Origin: an uncultured Eisenbergiella sp.
GTDB lineage: Bacteria; Bacillota; Clostridia; Lachnospirales; Lachnospiraceae
DNA length: 64,000 nt
Direction of reading: 5' to 3'
Assembly: GCA_947598825.1 (NCBI GenBank)
Contig: CANQFM010000008.1
Location: 1-64,000, forward strand
Below the pieces are notes generated by a model, which was given only the letters and a program-made list of their open reading frames with translations, ran no database searches and had not been told where the DNA came from. Both the position numbers and the translations under genes were made by a program. Positions 24,476-33,642 of the stretch are shown in pieces; position 1 is the first letter of the stretch, and each line of letters starts with the position of its first letter.

Positions 24476-25472
24476 AAGCCGTTCCGGGAGCCGGCCCTGT
24501 GGAATCGCGCACGACCAGCGTGGCGCGCAGCAGGATGGAGCCGATGGGAACATGGTTGAGCAGGCTGGAAACCGCGTAGTAACCGCACTTGCCCAGGGCC
24601 AGACGGTCCTGCCGGATCGTGGTCAGCGGCGGGAAGGTGTAGGCGGTCATCGGCAGATCGTCGAAGCCGATAATGCTCAGATCCTCCGGGACGCGGATAT
24701 CCCGGTCATCGCATTCCGTCAGGGCGGCGATGGCGCGCATATCGTGGGAAAAGAGGATGGCGGTGACGCCCTGGGCGACCAGCTTCGGGATATAGGTGCG
24801 GGCGGATTCCGCGACGTAGTAGCCCAGACCGATATACTCCTCCCGGATCTCCAGCCCGTATTTGCTCATCGCGTTTAAATAGGCGCTGTATCTGGCCTTC
24901 AGGATATAGGAATCCAGAGGGCCGGAGATCAGGCCTATTTTTTTATGCCCCAGCTTCATCAAATGGCGTACAGCCAGATCGAATCCCTCCTGGCTGTCGC
25001 AGCCGACGGAGGCGATGTGGGGATTGCTCTTGACATAATTGTCGTAGAGGACGGTGGGGATCCGGGTCGCGCCAAATTCCTTCATCCAGGGATCCAGCAG
25101 GGAAAAACCGAGGATAAAAGACGCCTGATATCCCTTTTGCATCATGAAAACGCTATAGGGCGTCATGCGCTGGAAATCCTCGGTCATAGGGATGATATCG
25201 ACGGTCCAGCCCTCCGGCTTTGCCATCTGGTTAAAGCCCAGGACGATGTCGTACCCGAACTGGTTGGGCGTGTCAAAGTCCATGTTTTCGATGATGATGC
25301 AGAGCTTGCGTTCCTTTTTCTGAAGCCGCCTGTTGACGTATCCCATCTCCACGGCGGTTTCCAGGATCCTGCGCCGCATTTCGTCGCTGATATCGGTGGC
25401 GCCGTTTAAGCCCTTGGAAACCGTACTCTTGGAAACGCCGAGTTTTGCCGCGATATCGTTGATCGTCGCCAT
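24399..25472 (-). CDS. LacI-family transcriptional regulator
   Basis: 357 residues. The helix-turn-helix ATINDIAAKLGVSKSTVSKG plus hinge begins at residue 2; the periplasmic-binding-like sensor follows (IGLISGPLDSY, IIGFDDLPMTAYTFPPLTTIRQDR). The ATG at 25472 has GGGGGA upstream. It is divergent from the malto-oligosaccharide importer and likely controls it. After the normal family end (LVVRDSTG) about 25 extra residues (APGTASISRTDIPQ...) are encoded in DNA that is antisense to the end of rhaD, so the tail was probably gained by loss of the original stop codon. Confidence 0.92.
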   Translation of the reverse strand: MATINDIAAKLGVSKSTVSKGLNGATDISDEMRRRILETAVEMGYVNRRLQKKERKLCIIIENMDFDTPNQFGYDIVLGFNQMAKPEGWTVDIIPMTEDFQRMTPYSVFMMQKGYQASFILGFSLLDPWMKEFGATRIPTVLYDNYVKSNPHIASVGCDSQEGFDLAVRHLMKLGHKKIGLISGPLDSYILKARYSAYLNAMSKYGLEIREEYIGLGYYVAESARTYIPKLVAQGVTAILFSHDMRAIAALTECDDRDIRVPEDLSIIGFDDLPMTAYTFPPLTTIRQDRLALGKCGYYAVSSLLNHVPIGSILLRATLVVRDSTGPAPGTASISRTDIPQTTSHGNPSPDRGSSRR

Positions 25473-25490
25473 AGGAAAGTCCCCCAAATA

Positions 25491-25559
25491 TTTCGTGAAA
25501 ATGACGAAAAAATTTTTTAGATCCTTTTTCATTATAGCAGGATGACATAGGAAAAACAA
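25491..25559 (-). promoter_or_regulatory. Promoter and operator of the LacI-family gene
   Basis: On the minus strand: -35 TTGTTT (25559-25554), a 17-bp spacer and -10 TATAAT (25536-25531). Downstream, TTTCGT (25491-25496) and ACGAAA (25504-25509) form an inverted repeat with a 7-nt centre between promoter and start codon, a likely autoregulatory operator. Confidence 0.7.
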
Positions 25560-25645
25560 GGATGTCTCCTAAACTTTACGCCCGTCCGCCAAAAGAAAAC
25601 GGAACGGGAAAAAGCATAAAAACGAAGCTTTCCCATTTTTTTGAT

Positions 25646-25675
25646 ACGAAATTTGCAAACTTTAAGTTTCGAAAC
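25646..25675. promoter_or_regulatory. LacI-type operator cluster in front of the importer genes
   Basis: GTTTCGAAAC (25666-25675) is a perfect palindrome with the central CG usual for LacI-family operators; it overlaps AAACTTTAAGTTT (25657-25669), another palindrome. ACGAAA also occurs at 25646, 25754 and 25805, the last two flanking the importer promoter. Confidence 0.6.
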
Positions 25676-25767
25676 AAACCGGTAAAAAAGATTCGTTTTT
25701 CAAACAAAAATGAACAAAAATAAATAAAATGGGCAGTAAAATTGTACATAGTAACGAAAAAATAGCC

Positions 25768-25796
25768 TTGACGACTATAAAATTCTGTGCTAATCT
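25768..25796 (+). promoter_or_regulatory. Promoter of the malto-oligosaccharide importer
   Basis: -35 TTGACG (25768-25773), a 17-bp spacer and -10 TAATCT (25791-25796), 63 bp before the lipoprotein start codon. ACGAAA boxes lie just upstream (25754) and downstream (25805), suitably placed for repression. The rest of the 386-bp divergent gap is AT-rich with no gene. Confidence 0.72.
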
Positions 25797-25858
25797 GCAG
25801 GTGAACGAAACTTTACAAAACAAGCCAGTTCTCACAAATTTTATGAAGGAGGAAGGAA

Positions 25859-27106
25859 ATGAAACTCAAAAAAGTATTGGCTACAGTTCTGGCATCTGCA
25901 ATGGCGCTCACCATGCTGGCGGGCTGCGGTTCCGGGGCCCAGGAAGCTCCCGCGCAGGTGCAGGATATTACGCTGAAAGTCTGGTGCCCGCAGAACCAGG
26001 TGGATACCAAGACTATGGAACAGCAGCAGGCGGCGTTTGCCGAGGCGCATCCGGAGTACAATATCACCTGGACCACCGAGATCGTCGGCGAGGATACGGC
26101 GAAAGAACAGATCCTTAAGGATGTGGGCGCGGCTGCGGACGTGTTCTTCTTTGCCAACGACCAGTTGGAAGAGCTGGTCAATGCCGGGGCCATCGCGCGG
26201 CTGGGCGGCGATACCGAGACTATGGTCAACGAAACCATCGCTCCGTCCGTCGTTGCCACGGCGAAGGTGGGCGACGCCCTTTACGGGATCCCTTTCACCC
26301 ATAATACGTTCTTTATGTTTTACGATAAGACCTTGATGGATGAAAACGACATCAAGACCCTGGAGGGGATCGTAGGGAAGGACACCCCCGACAACGTATA
26401 CAATTTCTACTTTGAGTCCGCAGGCGGCTGGAAGCTTGGCGCTTACTATTACGGGGCGGGACTGAGCATCTTCGGGCCCGACGGCAGCGACCTGTCCGCA
26501 GGCGTGGACTGGAACAACGAGACGGGCGTAGCGGTCACCAACTATCTGATCGACCTGATCAACAACCCGAAGGTCGCCTACGACGGCGAGATCGCGGTTT
26601 CCGAGCTGATCGAGGATCATAGGCTGGGCGTGTGGTTCGACGGTTCCTGGAACTATGACCTGTATAAAGGCATTCTGGGCGACGATCTGGGCCTTGCGAC
26701 GATCCCGACCTTCAATCCCGACGGCAACGACTATCAGATGCTCGGCTTCTACGGCTCCAAGTGCATCGGCGTCAACGCCCAGTCCAAGAACATGGCGGCC
26801 GCAGTTGCTTTTGCAGCCTTCCTCGGCAACGAAGAGAACCAACTGCTGCGTTATGAACTGTCCGGTCAGATCCCGGCCAATATGGCGGCAGGCGCAAGCG
26901 AGGCCGTTGCCAGCGATCCTCTGGCGACCGTTATCGTAGACGAGGCCAACAACGCCAGCGTGGCGCAGCCGACCAACACCGTGTTTTCCAGCAGATATTG
27001 GACCTATGCCAACGCGATCCCGACCGAGATCAGAAGCGGCCAGATCACGAAGGACAATGTGCAGCAGAAGCTGGACGACTTCGTCGCTTCCATGACGGCA
27101 GAATAA
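25859..27106 (+). CDS. Malto-oligosaccharide-type ABC binding lipoprotein
   Basis: 415 residues. The signal peptide is MKLKKVLATVLASAMALTML with lipobox LAGC, so Cys23 would be lipid-anchored on the outer face of the membrane. A family 1 extracellular solute-binding protein follows (LKVWCPQNQVDTKTM, DVFFFANDQLEEL, YGIPFTHNTFFMFYDK, GVWFDGSWNYDLYKG). With two MalF/MalG-type permeases and two alpha-glucan debranching enzymes downstream, malto-oligosaccharides are the likely ligand. GGAGGAAGG precedes the ATG. Confidence 0.9.
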   Translation: MKLKKVLATVLASAMALTMLAGCGSGAQEAPAQVQDITLKVWCPQNQVDTKTMEQQQAAFAEAHPEYNITWTTEIVGEDTAKEQILKDVGAAADVFFFANDQLEELVNAGAIARLGGDTETMVNETIAPSVVATAKVGDALYGIPFTHNTFFMFYDKTLMDENDIKTLEGIVGKDTPDNVYNFYFESAGGWKLGAYYYGAGLSIFGPDGSDLSAGVDWNNETGVAVTNYLIDLINNPKVAYDGEIAVSELIEDHRLGVWFDGSWNYDLYKGILGDDLGLATIPTFNPDGNDYQMLGFYGSKCIGVNAQSKNMAAAVAFAAFLGNEENQLLRYELSGQIPANMAAGASEAVASDPLATVIVDEANNASVAQPTNTVFSSRYWTYANAIPTEIRSGQITKDNVQQKLDDFVASMTAE

Positions 27107-27137
27107 GTTCCTCTGCTGCGCAGGCAGCAGAAAAACG

Positions 27138-27173
27138 AAACAGGGATGCCATTCATCCGGCATCCCTGTTTTT
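27138..27173 (+). terminator. Attenuating terminator between binding protein and permeases
   Basis: AAACAGGGATGCC (27138-27150), an 8-nt loop, and GGCATCCCTGTTT (27159-27171) with further T. A perfect 13-bp stem and T tail directly after the binding-protein gene, which would keep the lipoprotein in excess over the permeases. Confidence 0.8.
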
Positions 27174-27191
27174 AAAAGCGGGAGGTGTTCC

Positions 27192-28586
27192 ATGGGAATC
27201 TTTAAGAAAAAAAAGGAGCCCGTCTATTTCAGAGGCAGCGACGCTTCGGTGGCGCAGGCCTTTGGGCACGGCGATAAGATCACAAGGCTTTCCTTTTTGA
27301 TCTTCGGCCTGGGCAATATCATCAACAAACAGATCGCCAGGGGCGTCATTTTCCTGGCGATGGAAATCGCTTATTTCGTCTATCTGTTTGATTTCGGCAT
27401 CGGCGCCATCGGCAATTTCATAACGCTGGGGACGGTGGAGCAGGGGCAGGTCTATAATGAAGCGCTGGGGATCTATGAGTATTCGACCGGCGATAATTCC
27501 ATGCTCTGCCTGTTGTACGGCGTGATCACGATCCTTTTGACCTTCGCCATCATTTTTGTCGGCTGCATGTCCGGCAAGAGCGCCTACGCGACGCAATTTC
27601 GCAAGGAGAGAGGGCAGCACATCCCGACCTTTAAGGACGACCTGGCCTCTTTGAAGGAGGAAAACATCCATTCCTTCTTCCTGGCCCTGCCGATCACAGG
27701 TATCGTAGTCTTTACCATCGTACCGCTGGTATTCATGATCCTGATCGCCTTTACCAGCTATGACCATGAGCATCAGCCGCCCGGCAACCTGTTCGAGTGG
27801 GTCGGCCTGCAGAATTTCTCCGCCATGTTCTCCCAGGGCAGCAAGCTGGCGGCCACCTTCTGGCCCGTCCTTTCCTGGACGCTGATCTGGGCGGTGCTGG
27901 CCACGTCCACCTGCTATATCCTCGGACTGCTGCTGGCCCTTCTGATCAACCGCAAGGGAACCCGCTGCAAGGGGTTCTGGCGTTTCATGTTCGTGCTGTC
28001 CGTGGCGGTGCCGCAGTTTGTCACCCTGCTGAGCATGCGGACGATCTTCAACGCCAACGGCCCTGTAAACGTGCTGCTGCGCGATTTCGGGATCATCGGG
28101 GCGACGGAGTCCATCCCCTTCTTTACCAATCCGCTGTACGCCAAGATCACGATCATCTGCATCAATATCTGGATCGGCGTGCCCTTTACGATGCTCTCCA
28201 CCACGGGCATCCTGCAGAATATCCCGGCGGAACTCTATGAGGCGGCCAAGATCGACGGCGCCAGCGCGCCCACGATCTTTCGGAAGATCACCCTTCCTTA
28301 CATGGTGTTTATCATGACGCCCAACCTGATCACCTCATTCACCGGCAATATCAACAACTTCAACGTCATTTTCCTGTTGTCGGGAGGCGGGCCGGATTCG
28401 CTGGATTACTACTACGCGGGAAAGACGGATCTGCTTGTCACCTGGCTGTACCGGCTGACGATCACGCAGAAGGATTACAACCTGGGCGCTGTCATCGGTA
28501 TCCTGGTGTTCATCATCCTGGCCGTCGTGTCACTGGCAACTTACCGTCATACCGGTTCCTATAAAGACGAGGGGGCGTTCCAATAA
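27192..28586 (+). CDS. MalF-type sugar ABC permease
   Basis: 464 residues, integral membrane protein. The first about 160 residues hold several extra membrane segments (FLIFGLGNIINKQIARGVIFLAMEIAYFVYL, LLYGVITILLTFAIIFVGCM in pieces), followed by the six-helix permease core. The ATPase-contact EAA loop is YEAAKIDGASAPTIFRKITLP near residues 347-367. It pairs with the MalG-type gene that begins on its last base. No ATPase gene is present here; a shared MsiK-type ATPase elsewhere is likely. Confidence 0.92.
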   Translation: MGIFKKKKEPVYFRGSDASVAQAFGHGDKITRLSFLIFGLGNIINKQIARGVIFLAMEIAYFVYLFDFGIGAIGNFITLGTVEQGQVYNEALGIYEYSTGDNSMLCLLYGVITILLTFAIIFVGCMSGKSAYATQFRKERGQHIPTFKDDLASLKEENIHSFFLALPITGIVVFTIVPLVFMILIAFTSYDHEHQPPGNLFEWVGLQNFSAMFSQGSKLAATFWPVLSWTLIWAVLATSTCYILGLLLALLINRKGTRCKGFWRFMFVLSVAVPQFVTLLSMRTIFNANGPVNVLLRDFGIIGATESIPFFTNPLYAKITIICINIWIGVPFTMLSTTGILQNIPAELYEAAKIDGASAPTIFRKITLPYMVFIMTPNLITSFTGNINNFNVIFLLSGGGPDSLDYYYAGKTDLLVTWLYRLTITQKDYNLGAVIGILVFIILAVVSLATYRHTGSYKDEGAFQ

Positions 28587-29437
28587 TGAAAGTAAAGAGA
28601 TTTGTGACCAATACCGCCTGCCATATCCTGCTGGCGATCTTAAGTTTTATCTGGGTCCTGCCGATCTTTTATGTGGTGCTGACCTCATTCAGAAAAGAGG
28701 GCGGTTCCTATAAGAGCTATATCTGGCCGAGGGGGTACACCCTGGACAATTACATCAACCTGTTCAACGGCAACAGCAATGTAAACTTCCCCAGGTGGTT
28801 TGCCAATACGCTGGTCATCGCGATCTTTTCCACGGTGATCTCCGCCTTCTTTGTGCTGTGCGTTTCCTATGTCATGAGCCGCCTGCGTTTCAAGATGCGC
28901 AAGACCTTTTTGAACATCGCGCTGATCCTCGGCATGTTCCCCGGCTTCATGTCCATGATCGCGGTCTACTATATTTTAAAGGGGCTGGGATTTTTGGAGA
29001 CGGGCGTGTTGAAGCAGGTGGCGCTGGTATTGGTTTATTCGGGCGGCGCGGGCCTGGGATTTTATATGGCCAAGGGCTTTTTTGACACCATCCCCAAGAG
29101 CATCGACGAGGCGGCTTACATCGACGGCGCGACGAAATGGGATACGTTCATCCATGTGACGATCCCCATGTCAAAGCCCATCATCACATATACGCTGCTG
29201 ACTTCCTTTATGGGGCCCTGGGTGGATTACATCTTCGCCAAGGTCATCATGGGCAACGATACCCCTTATTATACCATCGCCATCGGGCTTTGGACGATGC
29301 TGGAAAAGGAATATGTGGAGTATTATTACACCCAGTTTTATGCGGGCTGCGTTGTGATCTCCATCCCGATCGCAATCCTGTTTCTGCTGACGCAGAAGTG
29401 TTATGTGGAGGGTGTGACCGGAGCGGTCAAGGGCTGA
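28586..29437 (+). CDS. MalG-type sugar ABC permease
   Basis: 283 residues with six predicted membrane helices and the EAA loop IDEAAYIDGATKWDTFIHVTIP near 175-196 (split here for reference to its Glu-Ala-Ala-Tyr core and Gly). Its ATG shares a base with the stop codon of the malF-type gene (TAATG), so the two are translationally coupled and should make equal amounts of the heterodimer. Confidence 0.92.
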   Translation: MKVKRFVTNTACHILLAILSFIWVLPIFYVVLTSFRKEGGSYKSYIWPRGYTLDNYINLFNGNSNVNFPRWFANTLVIAIFSTVISAFFVLCVSYVMSRLRFKMRKTFLNIALILGMFPGFMSMIAVYYILKGLGFLETGVLKQVALVLVYSGGAGLGFYMAKGFFDTIPKSIDEAAYIDGATKWDTFIHVTIPMSKPIITYTLLTSFMGPWVDYIFAKVIMGNDTPYYTIAIGLWTMLEKEYVEYYYTQFYAGCVVISIPIAILFLLTQKCYVEGVTGAVKG

Positions 29438-29441
29438 CGCA

Positions 29442-31445
29442 ATGGGCAGAAAAGAAAACATCGACATCGAAAAATTTGATCAACAGTTCCGATACGATAA
29501 AGACGATCTGGGAGCGGTCTGTTCGCAGGACGGAACCGTGTTTAAAGTCTGGAGCCCGCGCGCTAAAAGCGTGCGGCTCCGGCTGTTTCAGGACGGAATG
29601 ACGGACTGTTTCGAGAGCCGGGAGCTTGTGCCCGACGGACGGGGCACCTGGAAATACGAAACCCCTCAGAATCTGCACGGCACCTATTACGATTATCTGG
29701 TGACGGTGGACGGAGAGGAAAAGCGCACGGCGGATCCCTACGCCGTCGGCTGCAACTGTAACGGCGGCCGCAGCCTGGTGGTGGATCTGCGCTGTACCGA
29801 TCCGGAAGGGTTTTCCCAGGACAGGGCGCCGCTGCCGGAAACGGAACAGATCATCTATGAACTTCACGTCAAGGATTTTTCCTACGACAAAGACAGCGGG
29901 ATCCCGGAAAAATACCGGGGAAAATTCATGGCCTTTACGGTGGAAAAGACCAACGGGGAGTATCCGACCTGCGTGGAATATCTGAAAAACCTGGGGATCA
30001 CCCATGTGCATCTGCTGCCGATCTTTGATTTCGGCGCGCTGGACGAGGCGGGCGACGCGCAGCAGTATAACTGGGGGTATGACCCGCTCAATTTCAACGT
30101 GCCGGAGGGCTCCTATTCCACCGACCCGTTTGACGGGCTGGTGCGGATCACGGAGTGCAAGAAAATGATCCAGGCGCTGCACAGAAACGGGATCCGGGTC
30201 ATCATGGACGTGGTATACAACCACACCTACCGGAAGGATTCCTGGCTGGAAAGGATGGCGCCGGGCTATTATTACCGCTGCTGGCAGGACGGCAGCCTTT
30301 CGGACGGTTCGGCCTGCGGCAACGATATCGCCGCCGGAAGGGCCATGGTGGATAACTATATCGTCCATTCCGTTCTGTTCTGGGCCAGGGAATACCATAT
30401 CGACGGGTTTCGGTTCGATCTCATGGGGCTTCTGACGGTGGAACTGATGAACCGCATCCGGCGGGAACTGGACGAAGCTTTCGGAAAAGGAGAAAAGATC
30501 CTCTACGGGGAACCTTGGCGGGCCAACGACTCTCCCATGGAAAAGGGGACGATGGCCCCGCTGAAGGACAACGTGGCGCATCTGGATGCGGAAATCTCCG
30601 TATTCAGCGACGATACCCGGGATCTGCTCAAGGGAAACGTGTTTCACGGGGAGAGCCCCGGCTTTGTAAACGGCGGGCACGGTCTGGAACGGCAGGTTTT
30701 GCACGCCGTGAGCGGATGGCGGAAGGGACAGGAGGGGTTTTGCCCCAAAAGCTGTTCCCAGGTCATTCATTACGTTTCGGCCCACGACAATTATACGCTG
30801 TGGGATAAGCTGGTCTTATCCATGCGGCCGGGCCGGACGCCGGAGAGGGACGCGATCCAGGATCGGGGCGGAACGGAAAAAGGGACGGAGGATTTTACCG
30901 TCAAGCGGCAGGACATCCTGGCGGCGAACAAGCTGGCGGCGTTCATCTATTCCACCTGTCAGGGGAGGCTCTTTCTGCAGGCGGGAGAGGAATTTGGACG
31001 GACGAAGCTGGGAGACGGCAACAGTTACCGCTCGAGGCCCGAGATCAATATGCTGCGCTGGCGTCAGACCGTGGAATTTTCGGATCTGGTGGAATATTAC
31101 AAGGGGCTGTTCCGGCTTCGGAAACGCCTTCCCGGACTGTGCGACAAATCGCCGGACGCCGCAGGGCGGATCCGGCAGGAGACGGTCCACGGCGAGGGCG
31201 TCGTCTCCTTTGTCGTGGAAAACGCAGCGCCCCAGGACGGCCAGACGGCGGAAGGCGGCTGGAAGGAACTGTTTATCGCCTACAATGCGGGCAGGACGGA
31301 CGTTCTTCTGGATTTCCCCAGCGGGGACTGGGAACTGCTCGCCGACGGGACAAAGGCAGACTGCCGGGAAAAGGCGGTGCGCCATGCGGCGGATAAGCTG
31401 TCGGTCAAAGCGCTCAGCGGCATGATGCTGGGCAGGGTCGGCTAA
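29442..31445 (+). CDS. pulA: Type I pullulanase (GH13, alpha-1,6 debranching)
   Basis: 667 residues. Hydrolyses alpha-1,6 branches of imported or stored alpha-glucans. An N-terminal CBM48-like domain (CSQDGTVFKVWSPRAKSVRL) precedes the GH13 barrel. The type I pullulanase signature YNWGYDP is at 209-215, the nucleophile is Asp326 in DGFRFDLMG, the acid/base is Glu357 in ILYGEPW, and the third acidic residue is in HYVSAHDNYTLWD. No signal peptide, so cytosolic. It starts 4 nt after malG. Confidence 0.92.
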   Translation: MGRKENIDIEKFDQQFRYDKDDLGAVCSQDGTVFKVWSPRAKSVRLRLFQDGMTDCFESRELVPDGRGTWKYETPQNLHGTYYDYLVTVDGEEKRTADPYAVGCNCNGGRSLVVDLRCTDPEGFSQDRAPLPETEQIIYELHVKDFSYDKDSGIPEKYRGKFMAFTVEKTNGEYPTCVEYLKNLGITHVHLLPIFDFGALDEAGDAQQYNWGYDPLNFNVPEGSYSTDPFDGLVRITECKKMIQALHRNGIRVIMDVVYNHTYRKDSWLERMAPGYYYRCWQDGSLSDGSACGNDIAAGRAMVDNYIVHSVLFWAREYHIDGFRFDLMGLLTVELMNRIRRELDEAFGKGEKILYGEPWRANDSPMEKGTMAPLKDNVAHLDAEISVFSDDTRDLLKGNVFHGESPGFVNGGHGLERQVLHAVSGWRKGQEGFCPKSCSQVIHYVSAHDNYTLWDKLVLSMRPGRTPERDAIQDRGGTEKGTEDFTVKRQDILAANKLAAFIYSTCQGRLFLQAGEEFGRTKLGDGNSYRSRPEINMLRWRQTVEFSDLVEYYKGLFRLRKRLPGLCDKSPDAAGRIRQETVHGEGVVSFVVENAAPQDGQTAEGGWKELFIAYNAGRTDVLLDFPSGDWELLADGTKADCREKAVRHAADKLSVKALSGMMLGRVG

Positions 31446-31490
31446 CAACCGTCCCGGTAGGCTGAGAGTTGCCTCGATAGGCTTAAGGTT

Positions 31491-31517
31491 GGCCCGGCTG
31501 AAAGCCGGGCCATTTTT
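31491..31517 (+). terminator. Intrinsic terminator after pulA
   Basis: GGCCCGGCT (31491-31499), GAA loop, AGCCGGGCC (31503-31511), then ATTTTT. The hairpin lies only 24 nt before the next start codon, so it is also an attenuator for the debranching gene unless that gene has its own promoter. Confidence 0.82.
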
Positions 31518-31535
31518 GTGCAAACGGAGGGCGCC

Positions 31536-33533
31536 ATGAGGTTTGTTTACGGAACAAGGAATTGGAATACATTTGAACGGGGAGAGGAAAACTGCTGCCT
31601 GATGACCAATGGTCTGGGCGGCTTTTCCTCCCTGAGCCAGATCGGCTCCTGCAGCCGCAACGATCAGGCCGTCCTGATGGCCTGCGTCCAGCCGCCGAAC
31701 CACCGTTTCCTTATGATCCACAGGCTGGAGGAGGTCCTGTGTCTGGAGGGAAAAAAGCTTTTTCTTTCCAGTCAGGATCTTGCGCAGCCGGGGAAGCGGG
31801 AAGAGGGCTATCGGTATCAGGTCAGCTTTTCCTTTGAGGACTATCCCCAGTGGACCTATCAGGTTAAGGGCGTACGGGTCAGGCGAACGCTGGTTTTGAT
31901 GCAGGGCAAAAACACGGTGGGGCTGCGCTATGAGATCTGCAACCGGAGGGAAAGACCGATAAGATTGGAAATGACGCCGCACCTTCAGTTCGTGCGAAAG
32001 GGGGAGCGTCTGTCGGCAGGCCAGCGCTTTGCGGTCAGCGCCGGGTTTGAGGGCGGATCCTGGAAGGGAAAGATCTGTTCCAACGGGCTGACGTTGTATT
32101 TTCGTACCGACGGCCTGTGGGAAAGGACACCGGAACGGTTTTGCGAGACGCTGCGCTACGCGGCCGACGAGAGGGACGGGAAAATGGAGCTGGGCCGCAG
32201 TTTTGCGGATCAGAGGATCTGTTTTGAGGCAGAGGCGGGACAGACGGCGGTATATGAAACTGTCTGGGGGATGGAAGAAGAACTGCCGGACATGGAAAAG
32301 ATCCTGGACAGCGTCCGCCTGTTTCGGAAAAGCTGGATCGAAAGGGCGGGCTATGAAGGGGAACCGCAGCGGGCGCTGGTCCTGGCGGCCAGCCAGTTTA
32401 TCTCCCTGCGGGCGTCCACCCAAAAAGCCACTCTACTGGCCGGTTTTCCTTTTTTTGAGGACTGGGGACGCGACACCATGATCGCCCTGACGGGCTGCTG
32501 TCTTTCCACCCGGCAGTATGCCCTGGCGGAAGAGATCCTGGAAACTTTTATGGCCTACTGCAAAAAGGGGCTGCTGCCGAACCTTTTCCCAGAGGGCGGC
32601 AAGGAACCCGTCTATAATACCGCCGACGCGTCCCTGCTCTTTATCCTGGCGGTCTATGAATATCACAGGCGCACCGGCGATCTGGCCTTTCTGGAGCGGG
32701 CCTGGCCGGTCATGGAAGAGATCGTCTCCTGTTATAAGAACGGGACGGATTATGCCATCCGGATGGAAGAGGACGGGCTGCTGACGGCGGGGCAGGGCTA
32801 TGATCAGGTGACCTGGATGGACGTGCGGATCGGCGATATTCTTCCGACGCCCCGGCACGGCAAGGCCGTGGAGCTTAACGCGTACTGGTACAACGCGCTG
32901 CGCATCATGGATCTGTTTCAGAAGCTTTTGCAGAAAGGAACAGAAGAGTACGAAAAGACGGCGGATCTTGTCTTTCACAGTTTTGAAAAGACCTTCTGGA
33001 ACGAAGCGCTGGGCTGTCTGAGGGATGTGATCCCGCTTTTGGAGGAAACGGACGCAGGGAAAAATACGACTGCCCAGGATCAGATCCGCTGCAACCAGAT
33101 CTGGGTGGTTTCGCTGCCTTTTTCCCTGCTTTCCCCGGAAAAAGAGAAACGGGTGGCGGAGACGGTCTTTCAGAAACTGTATACGCCCTTCGGCCTGCGG
33201 ACGCTCGACCCGGCGGACAAGGCCTTCCATCCGGTCTATAGCGGCGCTCAGTTGGACCGGGATCTGGCCTATCATCAGGGTACCGTGTGGGTATTTCCGC
33301 TGGGCGGCTACTTTTTGGCCTATCTGAAATGCCACGGCTATTCCCGAGAGGCAAAGGACGTGGTGAGAGAACAGCTTTCCTGGCTGGAAACGGCGCTGTG
33401 GGAGGGCTGCATAGGGCAGCTCCCCGAAATCTACGACGGGGAAAGGCCGTGCTTTTCCAAAGGCTGTTTTGCCCAGGCCTGGAGCGTGGGGGAGATCCTG
33501 CGGGTCTACGAGGCTCTGGAAGAAAAAGAATAA
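31536..33533 (+). CDS. Glycogen debranching enzyme-like amylo-alpha-1,6-glucosidase
   Basis: 665 residues. An N-terminal beta-sandwich (NCCLMTNGLGGFSSLSQIGS, RRTLVLMQGKNTVGLRYEI) is followed by the (alpha/alpha)6 catalytic domain of the GDE C-terminal family, with WGRDTMIALTG, PVYNTADASLLFI, VTWMDVRIGD and YHQGTVWVFPLGGYF. It acts on alpha-1,6 branch glucose in the cytosol together with pullulanase. I start at ATG 31536, which follows GGAGG at 5 nt; a GTG at 31518 has no such site. Confidence 0.9.
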   Translation: MRFVYGTRNWNTFERGEENCCLMTNGLGGFSSLSQIGSCSRNDQAVLMACVQPPNHRFLMIHRLEEVLCLEGKKLFLSSQDLAQPGKREEGYRYQVSFSFEDYPQWTYQVKGVRVRRTLVLMQGKNTVGLRYEICNRRERPIRLEMTPHLQFVRKGERLSAGQRFAVSAGFEGGSWKGKICSNGLTLYFRTDGLWERTPERFCETLRYAADERDGKMELGRSFADQRICFEAEAGQTAVYETVWGMEEELPDMEKILDSVRLFRKSWIERAGYEGEPQRALVLAASQFISLRASTQKATLLAGFPFFEDWGRDTMIALTGCCLSTRQYALAEEILETFMAYCKKGLLPNLFPEGGKEPVYNTADASLLFILAVYEYHRRTGDLAFLERAWPVMEEIVSCYKNGTDYAIRMEEDGLLTAGQGYDQVTWMDVRIGDILPTPRHGKAVELNAYWYNALRIMDLFQKLLQKGTEEYEKTADLVFHSFEKTFWNEALGCLRDVIPLLEETDAGKNTTAQDQIRCNQIWVVSLPFSLLSPEKEKRVAETVFQKLYTPFGLRTLDPADKAFHPVYSGAQLDRDLAYHQGTVWVFPLGGYFLAYLKCHGYSREAKDVVREQLSWLETALWEGCIGQLPEIYDGERPCFSKGCFAQAWSVGEILRVYEALEEKE

Positions 33534-33547
33534 GGCTGTCATATCCC

Positions 33548-33602
33548 TCCGGGGGCGCTGTGTCAGGAAATCCTTGACAAACACAGCGCCCCCGGACATA
33601 AT
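33548..33602 (+). promoter_or_regulatory. Promoter of fchA-folD-apbE embedded in a 16-bp inverted repeat
   Basis: TCCGGGGGCGCTGTGT (33548-33563) is perfectly repeated in inverse at 33581-33596 with a 17-nt loop. The loop holds TTGACA (33574-33579) and, 17 bp on, CATAAT (33597-33602): a good promoter whose spacer is the right arm of the repeat. No T run follows, so it is a poor terminator and may be an operator. Confidence 0.65.
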
Positions 33603-33642
33603 TTAGGCAGAAGAGCAAGGCTGAAAGGAGGAGAAAACCGGG

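Noticed and set aside
25841-27193. 450-codon minus-strand frame opposite the binding lipoprotein
   Set aside because: Antisense shadow; the plus strand has signal peptide, lipobox, ribosome site and family motifs.
30816-32423. 535-codon minus-strand frame opposite pulA and the debranching gene
   Set aside because: Spans two real genes and a terminator in antisense; no ribosome site or domain.
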